64,000 nucleotides of DNA from Sulfurovum sp. (GTDB lineage Bacteria; Campylobacterota; Campylobacteria; Campylobacterales; Sulfurovaceae): positions 124,001-188,000 of the forward strand of contig JALWLD010000112.1 in assembly GCA_027081115.1 (NCBI GenBank). Direction: 5' to 3'. Of this stretch, positions 17,600 through 27,530 are shown piece after piece. Under the pieces are notes generated by a model, which worked only from the letters and a program-made list of their open reading frames with translations, did not search any database and had not been told where the DNA came from. The position numbers and the translations under genes were made by a program. Position 1 is the first letter of the stretch; each line of letters starts with the position of its first letter.

Positions 17600-19090
17600 T
17601 TAATATCCTGAAGCAGATATCATATAATAAAGGTAGGATACCAACGGCTGCACGTAGAAGATAGCACCAACTGTTGCCAGCGTTGCCATACCAATTACAA
17701 CAACCAATGGTTTAGAGAAGTTATAGTAGACAGTATCTACATCTTTTACCGGATCTTTCAAGAACATATAGACAATCAACTTTAGGTAGTAGTATGCTGC
17801 AATAGCGGCATTCAGACCCATAACGATCGCCAACCATACATAGCCAGAGTTTACTGCTGCCTGCATAATATAAATTTTTCCCCAGAAGACTGAGAATGGT
17901 GGCACACCTGCAAGTGATAACATAAAAATTGCCATAATCACAGCGCCCATTGGCATGATCTTGATTAAACCTGCAAACTTCTCAAACGGATGGTCATATC
18001 TCGCATTAAATCTTCTGTTCTTATGTCTTGATATCCATAACATTGAGAATGCCCCAAGGTTTGTGAACATAAAGAGTGCATAATATAAGAAGATACCCGT
18101 CGTACCTTCTGTTGTACTCAATGCCAAAGCTGCAATAACAAAACCAGCATGTGAGATAGAAGAGTATGCCAACATACGTTTAACATCATCTTGTACCAAA
18201 GCCATGATATTTGCAAGTGTCATTGTAATGACGGCTATTGCAAGCAAAATGATTCTTACCCATTCAACACCAAGGTCAATGTACATACCGAAGATTCTAA
18301 TCGTTACAACGATCGCTGCAATCTTTGGAACAATGGACATATATCCTGCCAACGGTGCAGATGCACCCTCATAAACATCCGGTGCCCATGTATGGAACGG
18401 AAAGAGTGAGAGTTTAAATGCAAAGGCAACCAAAAGAAGGATAGACGCACCAAAGATTGTGATCATGATACCTATTTCACCAAGTCTTGCTGCCATCACT
18501 TCTGCAATTTTATATAGCTCTACTGAACCTGTGATTGCATAAAGTGCTGCTGAACCCATCGCATAAAATGCTGCTGCCAATGCACCCATAGTAAAGTACT
18601 TTACTGCTGCCTCATAAGAGTTACTTCTGTTGTGAAGCGCGATGAGTGTATAGAGTGCCAATGATGCTGTCTCAATCCCTACAAAGATCAAGATCAGGTT
18701 GTCTGAAGTGACCATAAACTGGAAACCAGCTACCATAAAAAGGAACATAGCAAAGAATTCCGGGTAAGAGTACTCATGAAATCTTTTTGAAGTCAATGCC
18801 AACGGTGTAAAGATCATTGAACCAATAATGATCATAAGCTGTGAAATGATGGAGATACCATCAATAAGCATCACATCAAAGAAACCACGTTCATTCACAT
18901 TCAGACCCAATACTGCACCAAAATCGATAAAGAGTATCAAAAGGGTTAACATTACATAAAGTGACTTATGTAGTTTATCATTGATCAGGTCAAGTACCAA
19001 AATAATCAAAGCACCGGCAATTGCAATCAGCATTGGCGCCAGCGTGATGAGATTAAGACTTTCCATACTTACATTTATAGGTTGTAACAT
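17600..19090 (-). CDS. nuoN: NADH-quinone oxidoreductase subunit N
   Basis: 496-aa antiporter-like membrane subunit of complex I with about 14 helices. The proton-channel lysine and glutamate regions appear as VGIETASLALYTL, KLSLFPFHTWAPDVYEGA and DVKRMLAYSSISHAGF. It is the last gene of the nuo operon and its start overlaps the nuoM stop by one base. Confidence 0.95.
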   Translation of the reverse strand: MLQPINVSMESLNLITLAPMLIAIAGALIILVLDLINDKLHKSLYVMLTLLILFIDFGAVLGLNVNERGFFDVMLIDGISIISQLMIIIGSMIFTPLALTSKRFHEYSYPEFFAMFLFMVAGFQFMVTSDNLILIFVGIETASLALYTLIALHNRSNSYEAAVKYFTMGALAAAFYAMGSAALYAITGSVELYKIAEVMAARLGEIGIMITIFGASILLLVAFAFKLSLFPFHTWAPDVYEGASAPLAGYMSIVPKIAAIVVTIRIFGMYIDLGVEWVRIILLAIAVITMTLANIMALVQDDVKRMLAYSSISHAGFVIAALALSTTEGTTGIFLYYALFMFTNLGAFSMLWISRHKNRRFNARYDHPFEKFAGLIKIMPMGAVIMAIFMLSLAGVPPFSVFWGKIYIMQAAVNSGYVWLAIVMGLNAAIAAYYYLKLIVYMFLKDPVKDVDTVYYNFSKPLVVVIGMATLATVGAIFYVQPLVSYLYYMISASGY

Positions 19091-20625
19091 TACTTAACCT
19101 CCTCTATTATGATTTTTGTTTTGGCAGTTCTGATAATATCTTTTGCCTCAACGGTAATGGCTTTTTCATCCATAAATGTCAACATTGCTTTGACTGAATT
19201 ATCGATCGGTTCAAGGATCGGTTTAGGGTAGATACCCAACCAGATAACAATCAGTACCAACGGCACCAAAGACATAGTCTCTTTTGCATCAAGGTCTTTA
19301 AGTGTTTTATTTGCTTCATTGGTTACCGGACCAAAGAAAGACTTCTTAAATACTGACAACATATAGATAGCACCAATAATGATAGATGTACCAGCCAAGA
19401 TTGTCATAATTGGAGAAATCTGATAGAATCCAAGGAGTACAAGGAACTCACCGACAAATCCAATTGTCAATGGTAGACCGACCGATGCCATAAGCATGAT
19501 CCCGAAGATCACTGCATATTTTGGCATGACTGAAGCCAATCCACCAAACTCATCCATCATTTTTGTATGTCTTCTGTCATAAATAACACCTACAAGCATA
19601 AAGAGTGCTCCTGAGACGATACCGTGAGATAACATCTGAAACACAGATCCTGAAATACCTTCTGCATTCATTGCAAAGATACCAAGCATAATAATACCCA
19701 TGTGAGATACAGATGAATAGGCAATAACCTGTTTCATATCTTTCTGTGCATAGGCTACCATTGCTGTATAAATGATCATAATGATCGAAATAATGGCGAT
19801 TGGCGTGATAGCCATTACAGATGCATCAGGGAACATTGGAAGTGAAAATCTTACAAAACCGTATGTACCCATTTTAAGGAGTACCGCTGCTAGTATGACT
19901 GAACCGATTGTTGGTGCCTGCCCGTGAGCATATGGTAACCATGTGTGGAACGGGAACATTGGAACTTTGATCGCAAATCCAACAAAGAATGCTGCAAAGA
20001 GCCATAGCTGATAATCAACCGGAAGGACCAATGTGTACCAATCCGTAATCGCAAAACTCCATACACCTGTAAGGTTATGATATACATATGCAACAAATAA
20101 CATACCTACCAGCATAATGAGTGAACCCGTAAATGTATAAAGGAAGAATTTGATCGATGCATAAACACGAAGAGGTCCACCCCATGCTCCAATGATATAT
20201 AACATTGGGACAAGAGAGAGTTCCCAGAATACATAGAAAATGATCGCATCAAGAGAAACAAAGACACCTACCATAGTCATCTCAAGGAATAACAAGGTAA
20301 TGACCATGTTTTTCATATTCTCTTTGATGGTCATAGACATCATACCGATCAGTGTCATCAATGTTGCCATGATGATAATGAATAGTGAGATACCATCTAC
20401 ACCTAAATAATACCCGATACCAAAATCAGGGATCAACGGGATCATTTCAACGAATTGCATACCTGCATTTACAGAGTCAAAACTAAACCATAACCATAAA
20501 GAGAGGAAAAACTCAATCGCTGCAACAGTGATACCGTACGCTCTTGCACTCTCTTTATTTACTACAAATCCTAACAATCCTGCGATTGCTGGGAAAAATA
20601 CTAATATACTTAAAATATTATCCAT
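19090..20625 (-). CDS. nuoM: NADH-quinone oxidoreductase subunit M
   Basis: 511-aa antiporter-like proton-pumping subunit. Diagnostic segments are FWELSLVPMLYIIGAWGG, KVPMFPFHTWLPYAHGQA and KDMKQVIAYSSVSHMG. The C-terminus carries a 35-residue charged cytoplasmic extension. It lies 9 nt after nuoL. Confidence 0.95.
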   Translation of the reverse strand: MDNILSILVFFPAIAGLLGFVVNKESARAYGITVAAIEFFLSLWLWFSFDSVNAGMQFVEMIPLIPDFGIGYYLGVDGISLFIIIMATLMTLIGMMSMTIKENMKNMVITLLFLEMTMVGVFVSLDAIIFYVFWELSLVPMLYIIGAWGGPLRVYASIKFFLYTFTGSLIMLVGMLFVAYVYHNLTGVWSFAITDWYTLVLPVDYQLWLFAAFFVGFAIKVPMFPFHTWLPYAHGQAPTIGSVILAAVLLKMGTYGFVRFSLPMFPDASVMAITPIAIISIIMIIYTAMVAYAQKDMKQVIAYSSVSHMGIIMLGIFAMNAEGISGSVFQMLSHGIVSGALFMLVGVIYDRRHTKMMDEFGGLASVMPKYAVIFGIMLMASVGLPLTIGFVGEFLVLLGFYQISPIMTILAGTSIIIGAIYMLSVFKKSFFGPVTNEANKTLKDLDAKETMSLVPLVLIVIWLGIYPKPILEPIDNSVKAMLTFMDEKAITVEAKDIIRTAKTKIIIEEVK

Positions 20626-20634
20626 CTCGACCCC

Positions 20635-22533
20635 TTACACAAACATCGCAGAGATAGCTGCGATCACTAGAAGTATTACTGAACCAACAGCCATCCAATT
20701 TAGATAGTTTGAAAGGTTACCTGTTTGCATTTTTCTTGCACCATCACCAGAGCTGTAAAGGAATTTCGCAATTCCGTCAACTGTGGCATCTACGATCTTC
20801 ATATCTACATCTTTCCACATATGCTCTGAGATCATTGCATATGGTTTTGTAATCACTTCTTCATACAATTTTGGAATATAGTACTGATTTGCCAATAGTT
20901 TATAGATAAATGAATTTTCACACTTTTCATCTCTCTTAAGACCATTTCCATACTTTTTATATGCTAAAGCAATACCACCTACTGCCACTACAAGAACAAC
21001 CAGTCCAAGTATCCATGCAATATGGTGTGTATGCTCAGACATATGATATGCAGGAAGCAATTTGGTAATGAAATGCTCAAAACTGCTCATTCCAAAACCT
21101 GCTACTACTGCCAACAATGCCAATGGAGACATAGCAATGAGTACAAATTTGTACATCTCATGCGGATGTAGTGAGGATTCATCATATCTTGCTTTTCCAT
21201 GGAATGTCAGGAATACCTGTCTGAAGCTGTAGAATGCTGTCATTCCGGCAGTCACAACCAAGATAGCCCAAAGTACGATTGTACCTTCATTCCATGCTGT
21301 CTCAATAATGGCATCTTTTGAAAAGAAACCTGCAAAGAAAGGAATACCTGCAAGTGCCAATGAAGCCAGACCCATATAGATATAAGTCCCTCTCATTGCT
21401 TTTTTCAATCCACCCATTTTAAAGATGTCAAGTTCATCATGCATTGCGTGCATTACGTTACCTGCACCCAGGAAAAGCAGTGCTTTAAAGAAAGCGTGTG
21501 CTGCAAGGTGGAAAAGTGCGATCCAATACGCACCAAGTCCGGCCGCTGCAAACATATACCCTAACTGAGAGAGTGTTGAGAATGCGATGATTCTCTTTAA
21601 ATCTCTGTTGACCAGTGCCATCGATGCAGCAAAAAATGCTACAAAAGTACCAAGCGCTGCAATAAAGTAAGATACTTCAGGTGTCACTGAGAAAAGAGGG
21701 TTTGCTCTAATTACCAAGAATACACCTGCCGTTACCATCGTTGCTGCGTGGATCAATGCCGATACCGGAGTAGGACCTTCCATTGCATCTGTCAACCATG
21801 TATGTAACGGGAACTGAGCTGATTTACCCATTGCACCGATAAAGAGTGCAATTGCTGCTGCATTCAATACTGTACCACTCAAGTTTGGCAGTTCAGCAAA
21901 TACGACGTCATACTGAAGGCTTCCTGTATTCCAGTAGATAATAAAGATACCAACCAACATACCAAGGTCAGCGATACGGTTCATAATAAACGCTTCATTC
22001 GCTGCCCATGAAGGAGAGATAGAAGGATTCTCTTCTCTACTTACATCTTCTTTATGGTACCAGAATCCAATGAGTAGCCATGAACAGACACCCACACCTT
22101 CCCAACCAATAAATAGGCCGGCAAAGTTATCAGACATAACCAAAATCATCATTGAGAAAACAAATGCTGACAAGTATGAGAAGAATCTGTTAAAACTCTT
22201 ATCGTGATCCATATATCCAATTGAATAGATGTGTACAATCGTTGATACAAGTGTTACCACTGTCATCATTGTTACAGAAACCTGATCGACCAAGAAACCA
22301 AACGGAATAGTAAGGTCTCCAGCAGAGATCCATTCCATCATTGTTACATGTACAGTACTGCCCGTTGTCCAAACATAAAATGCCAACAATGCAGAAGCTA
22401 AGAATGATGTAAATAGGAACAGTGATGCTATCACACCTACAAAGATCTTTCTCTCACTCATTCCAAACAATGCTGCAAACATAGAACTTGCAAACGGAGC
22501 AAATAGTGCTATATATACTAAATTTTCCATCAT
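20635..22533 (-). CDS. nuoL: NADH-quinone oxidoreductase subunit L
   Basis: 632-aa distal antiporter-like subunit with the long lateral helix at the C-terminus. Motifs GWEGVGVCSWLLIGFWYHK, GKSAQFPLHTWLTDAMEGP and DLKRIIAFSTLSQLGYM are present, and HAFFKALLFLGAG marks the second half-channel. Length and layout are normal. It overlaps the nuoK stop by one base. Confidence 0.96.
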   Translation of the reverse strand: MMENLVYIALFAPFASSMFAALFGMSERKIFVGVIASLFLFTSFLASALLAFYVWTTGSTVHVTMMEWISAGDLTIPFGFLVDQVSVTMMTVVTLVSTIVHIYSIGYMDHDKSFNRFFSYLSAFVFSMMILVMSDNFAGLFIGWEGVGVCSWLLIGFWYHKEDVSREENPSISPSWAANEAFIMNRIADLGMLVGIFIIYWNTGSLQYDVVFAELPNLSGTVLNAAAIALFIGAMGKSAQFPLHTWLTDAMEGPTPVSALIHAATMVTAGVFLVIRANPLFSVTPEVSYFIAALGTFVAFFAASMALVNRDLKRIIAFSTLSQLGYMFAAAGLGAYWIALFHLAAHAFFKALLFLGAGNVMHAMHDELDIFKMGGLKKAMRGTYIYMGLASLALAGIPFFAGFFSKDAIIETAWNEGTIVLWAILVVTAGMTAFYSFRQVFLTFHGKARYDESSLHPHEMYKFVLIAMSPLALLAVVAGFGMSSFEHFITKLLPAYHMSEHTHHIAWILGLVVLVVAVGGIALAYKKYGNGLKRDEKCENSFIYKLLANQYYIPKLYEEVITKPYAMISEHMWKDVDMKIVDATVDGIAKFLYSSGDGARKMQTGNLSNYLNWMAVGSVILLVIAAISAMFV

Positions 22534-22835
22534 TACCCCTTCATACTTGCAAGATCATCAAGATCGAGACTACCATATTTTTTATACAACACGATCAGAA
22601 GACCGAGTCCAACTGCTACTTCAGATGCTGCGATCGCAATAATGAAGAAGGCAAACATTTGACCGGTTAAATCATTGTAATAGTGTGAAATGGCAGCAAA
22701 TGCAATGTTCACTGCATTGAGCATCACTTCTGTTGCGAAGAAGAGCATCAATAGGTTTCTTCTTCTAAGCACACCGACCAATCCGATTGAGAAGATGATC
22801 GCTGAGACGATTAGGTAGTGAGATAAACCTATCAT
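22533..22835 (-). CDS. nuoK: NADH-quinone oxidoreductase subunit K
   Basis: 100 aa, three membrane helices. The buried glutamates of the E-channel lie in MLFFATEVMLNAVN and AASEVAVGLGLL. It overlaps nuoJ by 4 nt and nuoL by one. Confidence 0.95.
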   Translation of the reverse strand: MIGLSHYLIVSAIIFSIGLVGVLRRRNLLMLFFATEVMLNAVNIAFAAISHYYNDLTGQMFAFFIIAIAASEVAVGLGLLIVLYKKYGSLDLDDLASMKG

Positions 22836-23395
22836 TTTTCATCCTTTTGTGTCAAAATTTCATCATCTGCACTGATATCTTCAGTGAGTGAATCATCCAT
22901 TTTTTTACCTGCAAGGATAATTCCTGCAATCATAGCTACAAGCAACATTACCGCTGCTACTTCAAATGGTACAAGATACTTTGTGAAAAGTACAATACCT
23001 ACATCCTGTGCATTACCTACACCTTCATGCATAGGGTAAAGTGCCTGGATCGCATCTGAGTGTATCGGTGCGGCAAACATCAATACCAATACCAATGCAG
23101 AGAACCCGCCCAGTACAAAAACCAGTGCTGAGCTTGTATTTTTCTCTTTAATATCTCTTGTTGCATCAAAAAACATCATCGCAAATGAGTACAATGCCAT
23201 AATGGCACCTACATAAACGATGAGTTGCACTACACCAAGGAAGTCTGCCCCCAGGATAAAAAAGAATCCTGAGATAAGCACCATTCCTGCTGCAAGTGAT
23301 GTCATGGCATATAGAACATTCTTACTCATGACTGTCACAAGAAAAAGTCCTATTGTCAATACCGAAAATAGGTAAAAGGCTACTACTTCATACAT
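22832..23395 (-). CDS. nuoJ: NADH-quinone oxidoreductase subunit J
   Basis: 187 aa with five helices. The conserved helix VVQLIVYVGAIMALYSFA contains the pi-bulge region. A charged acidic C-terminal tail (DDSLTEDISADDE) extends into the cytoplasm. It overlaps nuoK by 4 nt and lies 11 nt after nuoI. Confidence 0.93.
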   Translation of the reverse strand: MYEVVAFYLFSVLTIGLFLVTVMSKNVLYAMTSLAAGMVLISGFFFILGADFLGVVQLIVYVGAIMALYSFAMMFFDATRDIKEKNTSSALVFVLGGFSALVLVLMFAAPIHSDAIQALYPMHEGVGNAQDVGIVLFTKYLVPFEVAAVMLLVAMIAGIILAGKKMDDSLTEDISADDEILTQKDEK

Positions 23396-23406
23396 ATTCT
23401 CTCCTC

Positions 23407-24030
23407 CTAGTACGCTAAAGGCGTTTGTTTAATGTTGTCATCAGCATTTGGTGATACTGCACCAAATCCGTCATACTCTTGCTGTAAATTCAGCTTGTCG
23501 ATTGGTGTCAACATATCTTCAAAGAGAGAGAATGATGCTCTCTGCTCTGATGCTGTTTCATATCTCGGTCCATGTACGATCGCTAGCTCTGGACATACTT
23601 CTGCACAATATCCACAGAAGATACATCGTCCAAAATTGATCGTATATTCACTTACCTCTTTACGCTGATTCTCATCATATCTTGTATCCATTGTTATACA
23701 GTTGGAGATACAGATCTTTTCACACAGTCCACATCCAATACATCTGTAGTGACCACTCTCAAGCAATCTAAGCATATCATGGATCGCTCTGTATCGTGGT
23801 GAGATAGGCAATTTTTCAAATGGATACTTGATCGTATGCAACTGCTTACCAAAAAGTGTACCACCCATCTCTCTCATGGTAACCCAAAGTCCGACAAAAA
23901 GTTCAAGCTTTACTGATCTTGTCATCACCTGCTTAAATTTGTCTTGCCAAGTCTTTGGAGACTCACCATCATCTACCAACGTATAGTTTTGTGTCCCTAC
24001 GTTTCTATTTTTAAATTGTTCTAAACCCAT
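23407..24030 (-). CDS. nuoI: NADH-quinone oxidoreductase subunit I
   Basis: 207-aa peripheral arm subunit with two [4Fe-4S] clusters (N6a and N6b): CIGCGLCEKICISNC near residue 97 and CIFCGYCAEVCPELA about 38 residues later. It passes electrons from NuoG towards NuoB. A ~35-residue tail after the clusters is typical of this phylum. Confidence 0.95.
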   Translation of the reverse strand: MGLEQFKNRNVGTQNYTLVDDGESPKTWQDKFKQVMTRSVKLELFVGLWVTMREMGGTLFGKQLHTIKYPFEKLPISPRYRAIHDMLRLLESGHYRCIGCGLCEKICISNCITMDTRYDENQRKEVSEYTINFGRCIFCGYCAEVCPELAIVHGPRYETASEQRASFSLFEDMLTPIDKLNLQQEYDGFGAVSPNADDNIKQTPLAY

Positions 24031-24039
24031 AATCTCTCC

Positions 24040-25071
24040 TTACACCATCATCACAATACCAGTGATCACAATATTGATCACTGCAATTGGCATTAAGACT
24101 TTCCAACATAGCCACATCAATTGATCCGGTCTTACGTGTGGCCAAGCTGCTCTTACCCATAACATCAAGAAGAAGAAAAATGCCACTTTCAAGATGATAG
24201 TTAACCAACCGATACCTTCAACACTGTATCCACCAAGGAATACGACTGCCGCGATAATAGATACGGTAATCATATTGGCATACTCTCCAATAAAGAACAT
24301 ACCCCATCTCATTCCTGAATACTCTGTGGCATACCCTGAAACAACCTCTGCTTCATGCTCAAGAAGGTCGAACGGTGTTCTGTTGGTCTCTGCAAATCCT
24401 GCAATCAGGAAAAGTACAAAAGCTACTGGCTGTTGCCAAATAAGCCAATTAGTGATCCCCCCTTGTTGATAGGCATTGAAATCGACAAACGACAAAGAAC
24501 CAACCAACATAATAGGAGCCAAAATAGAGAGTCCTGTTACCACTTCATAAGAGAGGAACTGAACTGCTGTTCTGGCAGATCCGATGATACCCCATTTATT
24601 CGCCTGTGCCATACCTGCAAGTAGTGGTCCATAAAGACCTGCTGCCATCATACCAAGTACAAAAAGAATACCAATGTTAATATCTGCTGCAATTGAAGGA
24701 ACAAACACACCACCTAACAAAGGTATCCAATCAGGGATCGTGAAGTCAGGGAAAACAGGTACCGCTGCCAGTGCAATAAATGCCGTTGCCGCAGTAATTG
24801 ACGGTGCAATCTTAAAGATTAGAGGATTTGCATTCTGAGGTACAATATCTTCTTTGGTAAAAAGCTTGATACCATCTGCAACCAGCTGCAAAAGTCCATA
24901 AGGCCCTACGTGCATTGGCCCCAGTCTTCTTTGCATAAATGCAAGTACTTTTCTTTCAATAAATGTACCGAAACCTGCAATAGCAGCAATAACAGCCAAG
25001 ATAATGATCGCTTTAATGATCACACCTGCTGCTGTCACTTCCGGTAGATTATGTACGAGTGTTGTTTCCAT
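24040..25071 (-). CDS. nuoH: NADH-quinone oxidoreductase subunit H
   Basis: 343-aa membrane subunit that forms much of the quinone chamber. The conserved loop FIERKVLAFMQRRLGPMHVG near residue 40, KEDIVP and the glutamate-rich RTPFDLLEHEAEVVSGYATEYS segment (shown here only in part) are all recognisable. It lies 1 nt downstream of the second nuoG. Confidence 0.96.
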   Translation of the reverse strand: METTLVHNLPEVTAAGVIIKAIIILAVIAAIAGFGTFIERKVLAFMQRRLGPMHVGPYGLLQLVADGIKLFTKEDIVPQNANPLIFKIAPSITAATAFIALAAVPVFPDFTIPDWIPLLGGVFVPSIAADINIGILFVLGMMAAGLYGPLLAGMAQANKWGIIGSARTAVQFLSYEVVTGLSILAPIMLVGSLSFVDFNAYQQGGITNWLIWQQPVAFVLFLIAGFAETNRTPFDLLEHEAEVVSGYATEYSGMRWGMFFIGEYANMITVSIIAAVVFLGGYSVEGIGWLTIILKVAFFFFLMLWVRAAWPHVRPDQLMWLCWKVLMPIAVINIVITGIVMMV

Positions 25072-25072
25072 A

Positions 25073-27529
25073 TTACACCTTTCTCATTGTTACTGTTTTA
25101 TATCTTGATGCACCAAAGAGGCCATAAACATCTTCTGCTGCTTTAAAGTCTGAAAGTGCCATGATGTCACCTTCCATTCTATCATCAACAATTACATCAA
25201 CTGTAATGCTTTTTGAATCAAATGTTACTTCTACTTTCTCGCCAAGTGTTTCCGCTTTTTCCGGAGATGCATAAAGTCCAAAGGCTTCAAAGATCTCATG
25301 TGACTTATCTGAGAAGTCTGAGAATTGTCTTTGTGGGTTACATCTGTAAACGATATCGCCATCAAGCACTTTAGATTCATCCAATTTATCTACTGAAATG
25401 TCTGAAACATCTGTTGTGCTTATACTCAAGGTATAGCCTCTGTTCTCTGTACCGTCATTCAAGTACCCGTTTGGCAGTGAGTCAAATTCTACTGCTTGGA
25501 ATCCTTTAGCTACAGGTAACTCTCTTGTCCAGTCAATCGTTTCAGCCGGTGCATCAACAAGTGCTTTCATAAGATCATTCAGTTCATATCCGTCAAACTC
25601 AAGTGCTGCGTTTGTCGGTGTTACTCTTTTATGCATATTTGTCAATGTACCTTCTTGCTGGTTCATTGCCGGCATATCAAGGTCTCCATCACCCAATGCA
25701 GAGAGTTTAAAGTCTCCATTTTCATTATACCCTACAGTATAACCGCTTGCATCATCATCAAGGTCACAGATAAGTGCTACACCCAAAGAGTTTGTCTTAG
25801 GTGGGATCATCGCTACTTTCACTGAAGATGTTTTTTCAATAAGTGCAATCAACTTCGCAATATTTTCTGCTTTATCATGGAAATAAAGATCTTCTCCCAC
25901 AATAAGAGAGAAAGTTTCTTTCTTTTTCATCATTTTTTCAAATGTGTCTGCAAAGGTGTCTGCATCTTTACCAAGAAGTTCAACCAGACCGTTCTTTTCA
26001 ACAGTGATCTCTTTTTCTACCATTTCAGGTACTTTTTTACTCACTTGTTTCTCTTCACCAGTCTCTTCATCGATCACTGTTTCAGTCACTTCTTTCATGA
26101 CTTTTTCTTTGATCATTTTTGTACTGCTAGACTTAAAACTCTCAAGGTACTCTTTGACATCAGCAGGAAGTTGTGCTTTGTCAGAAAAAAGATCAAGAAT
26201 CAAATACAAAGCTGCTTCTTCAAGCCCCACTTTGTGAGTAAATACTTCAACACTTTTACCAAATGTTGGTACAAGATTGTCACCTACAGGGTGGAAGTAA
26301 AGACCGGCACCTTTATTCATCTTCTGTACATTGTTAAACGCGTAACGTGCATTAGGATTATCATTTCTAAGAGATGATCCCACAGACATCACGAAATCTG
26401 TTGCCATAACCTCTTTAAAGTCAAAGCTGTAAAGAGACTGACCTGCCGCAACTGAATACGCTCCCAAGAATTTCTGGAATGCTCTTGCTTCAGGGTTGAT
26501 GAGTTTAAGACCCATTTTTTCTTTTAACGTTTGAAGCATCAATGCCTCTTCATTGGTAATGACAGAGTTAAATCTTACAGTTTCTGCTTTTTTGAATGCT
26601 TCAACAGCAGCAGCAAAGGCTTTTTCATCTTTACCTTCTACATTGTTCTCAAAATCATATCCGTAACGTCCTGCACCACAAAGCGATACATAGTTCCACT
26701 CATTGGTTACACGATAGATCTTTTCAGATCTGTCCGATACAGACGTATGTTTTGTTTCATAATAAATCTGGCATCCAGATGAGCAGTGTGCACAGGTTGC
26801 AGGTGTACGCTTAAGTTCCCAGGCATTGGAAGTATAAACAAAGTCTCTTCCTGTCAATGCACCAACAGGACATACTGCCGTACACTCACCACAATCAGAA
26901 CAGTCTGTAAAGTCTGTATCATTACTTGGTGCAATGACAGACTTCTGAAGTTTATTCCACATAGAGTATGCATCTTTGGGCATGGTCTCTTTAAGTGCTT
27001 TATCCAGTGGTTCTCCACCTCTTTTGACTGTAGTAATCGCTGCATCACCGATCATATCTTTACACACAGTAGTACATCTTTCACATACAATACAGAGTCC
27101 GGCATCATAGTGTAAAACGGAAGACCAGTTGATCGTCTCTCTTTTTGTATCTTGAATCATATAAGACTGAGAGTCTACACCCAGTTCAAGAGTATAGTTC
27201 TGAAGTTCACACTCCCCACTCTTATCACATACACCACATTGTAGCGGATGATTGACATCATATACTTCCATAATAGCACGACGCTCTTCAAGAATGTTTG
27301 GTGTATCTACAGTAACCTCCATTCCCTCTTTGACTTTTGCATTACATGCATATACCTGTTTTCCATCTGCTTCTACAAGACAGATACGACACGCCAGTGT
27401 TGGCGAACATCGTGTCAAGTAACAGATAGCGGGTATAAAAATATCATTGGCACGTGCAGCATTAAGGATATATTCACCCTCTTTTACTGCAATTTCTTTG
27501 CCATCAATTTTAATATTGACTATGCTCAT
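25073..27529 (-). CDS. nuoG: NADH-quinone oxidoreductase subunit G, second copy with extra clusters
   Basis: 818-aa second NuoG. It has the N-terminal [2Fe-2S] domain (CYLTRCSPTLACRIC), the His-ligated cluster (HPLQCGVCDKSGEC), a ferredoxin-like pair CIVCERCTTVCKD and CSDCGECTAVCPVGAL, and the N7-type CAHCSSGC. The pair has more cysteines than the upstream copy, so this paralogue could bind one more [4Fe-4S] cluster. A charged insert at about residues 460-505 (repeated E/K/V) is absent from the first copy. The C-terminal molybdopterin-type domain lacks cofactor ligands, as in other NuoG. It lies 1 nt after nuoG copy 1. Confidence 0.88.
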   Translation of the reverse strand: MSIVNIKIDGKEIAVKEGEYILNAARANDIFIPAICYLTRCSPTLACRICLVEADGKQVYACNAKVKEGMEVTVDTPNILEERRAIMEVYDVNHPLQCGVCDKSGECELQNYTLELGVDSQSYMIQDTKRETINWSSVLHYDAGLCIVCERCTTVCKDMIGDAAITTVKRGGEPLDKALKETMPKDAYSMWNKLQKSVIAPSNDTDFTDCSDCGECTAVCPVGALTGRDFVYTSNAWELKRTPATCAHCSSGCQIYYETKHTSVSDRSEKIYRVTNEWNYVSLCGAGRYGYDFENNVEGKDEKAFAAAVEAFKKAETVRFNSVITNEEALMLQTLKEKMGLKLINPEARAFQKFLGAYSVAAGQSLYSFDFKEVMATDFVMSVGSSLRNDNPNARYAFNNVQKMNKGAGLYFHPVGDNLVPTFGKSVEVFTHKVGLEEAALYLILDLFSDKAQLPADVKEYLESFKSSSTKMIKEKVMKEVTETVIDEETGEEKQVSKKVPEMVEKEITVEKNGLVELLGKDADTFADTFEKMMKKKETFSLIVGEDLYFHDKAENIAKLIALIEKTSSVKVAMIPPKTNSLGVALICDLDDDASGYTVGYNENGDFKLSALGDGDLDMPAMNQQEGTLTNMHKRVTPTNAALEFDGYELNDLMKALVDAPAETIDWTRELPVAKGFQAVEFDSLPNGYLNDGTENRGYTLSISTTDVSDISVDKLDESKVLDGDIVYRCNPQRQFSDFSDKSHEIFEAFGLYASPEKAETLGEKVEVTFDSKSITVDVIVDDRMEGDIMALSDFKAAEDVYGLFGASRYKTVTMRKV

Positions 27530-27530
27530 A

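Noticed and set aside
25877-26377. 166-codon plus-strand frame rich in Phe and His within nuoG
   Set aside because: It is the antisense of the charged Glu/Lys insert in NuoG; such frames arise from the codon bias of the real gene.
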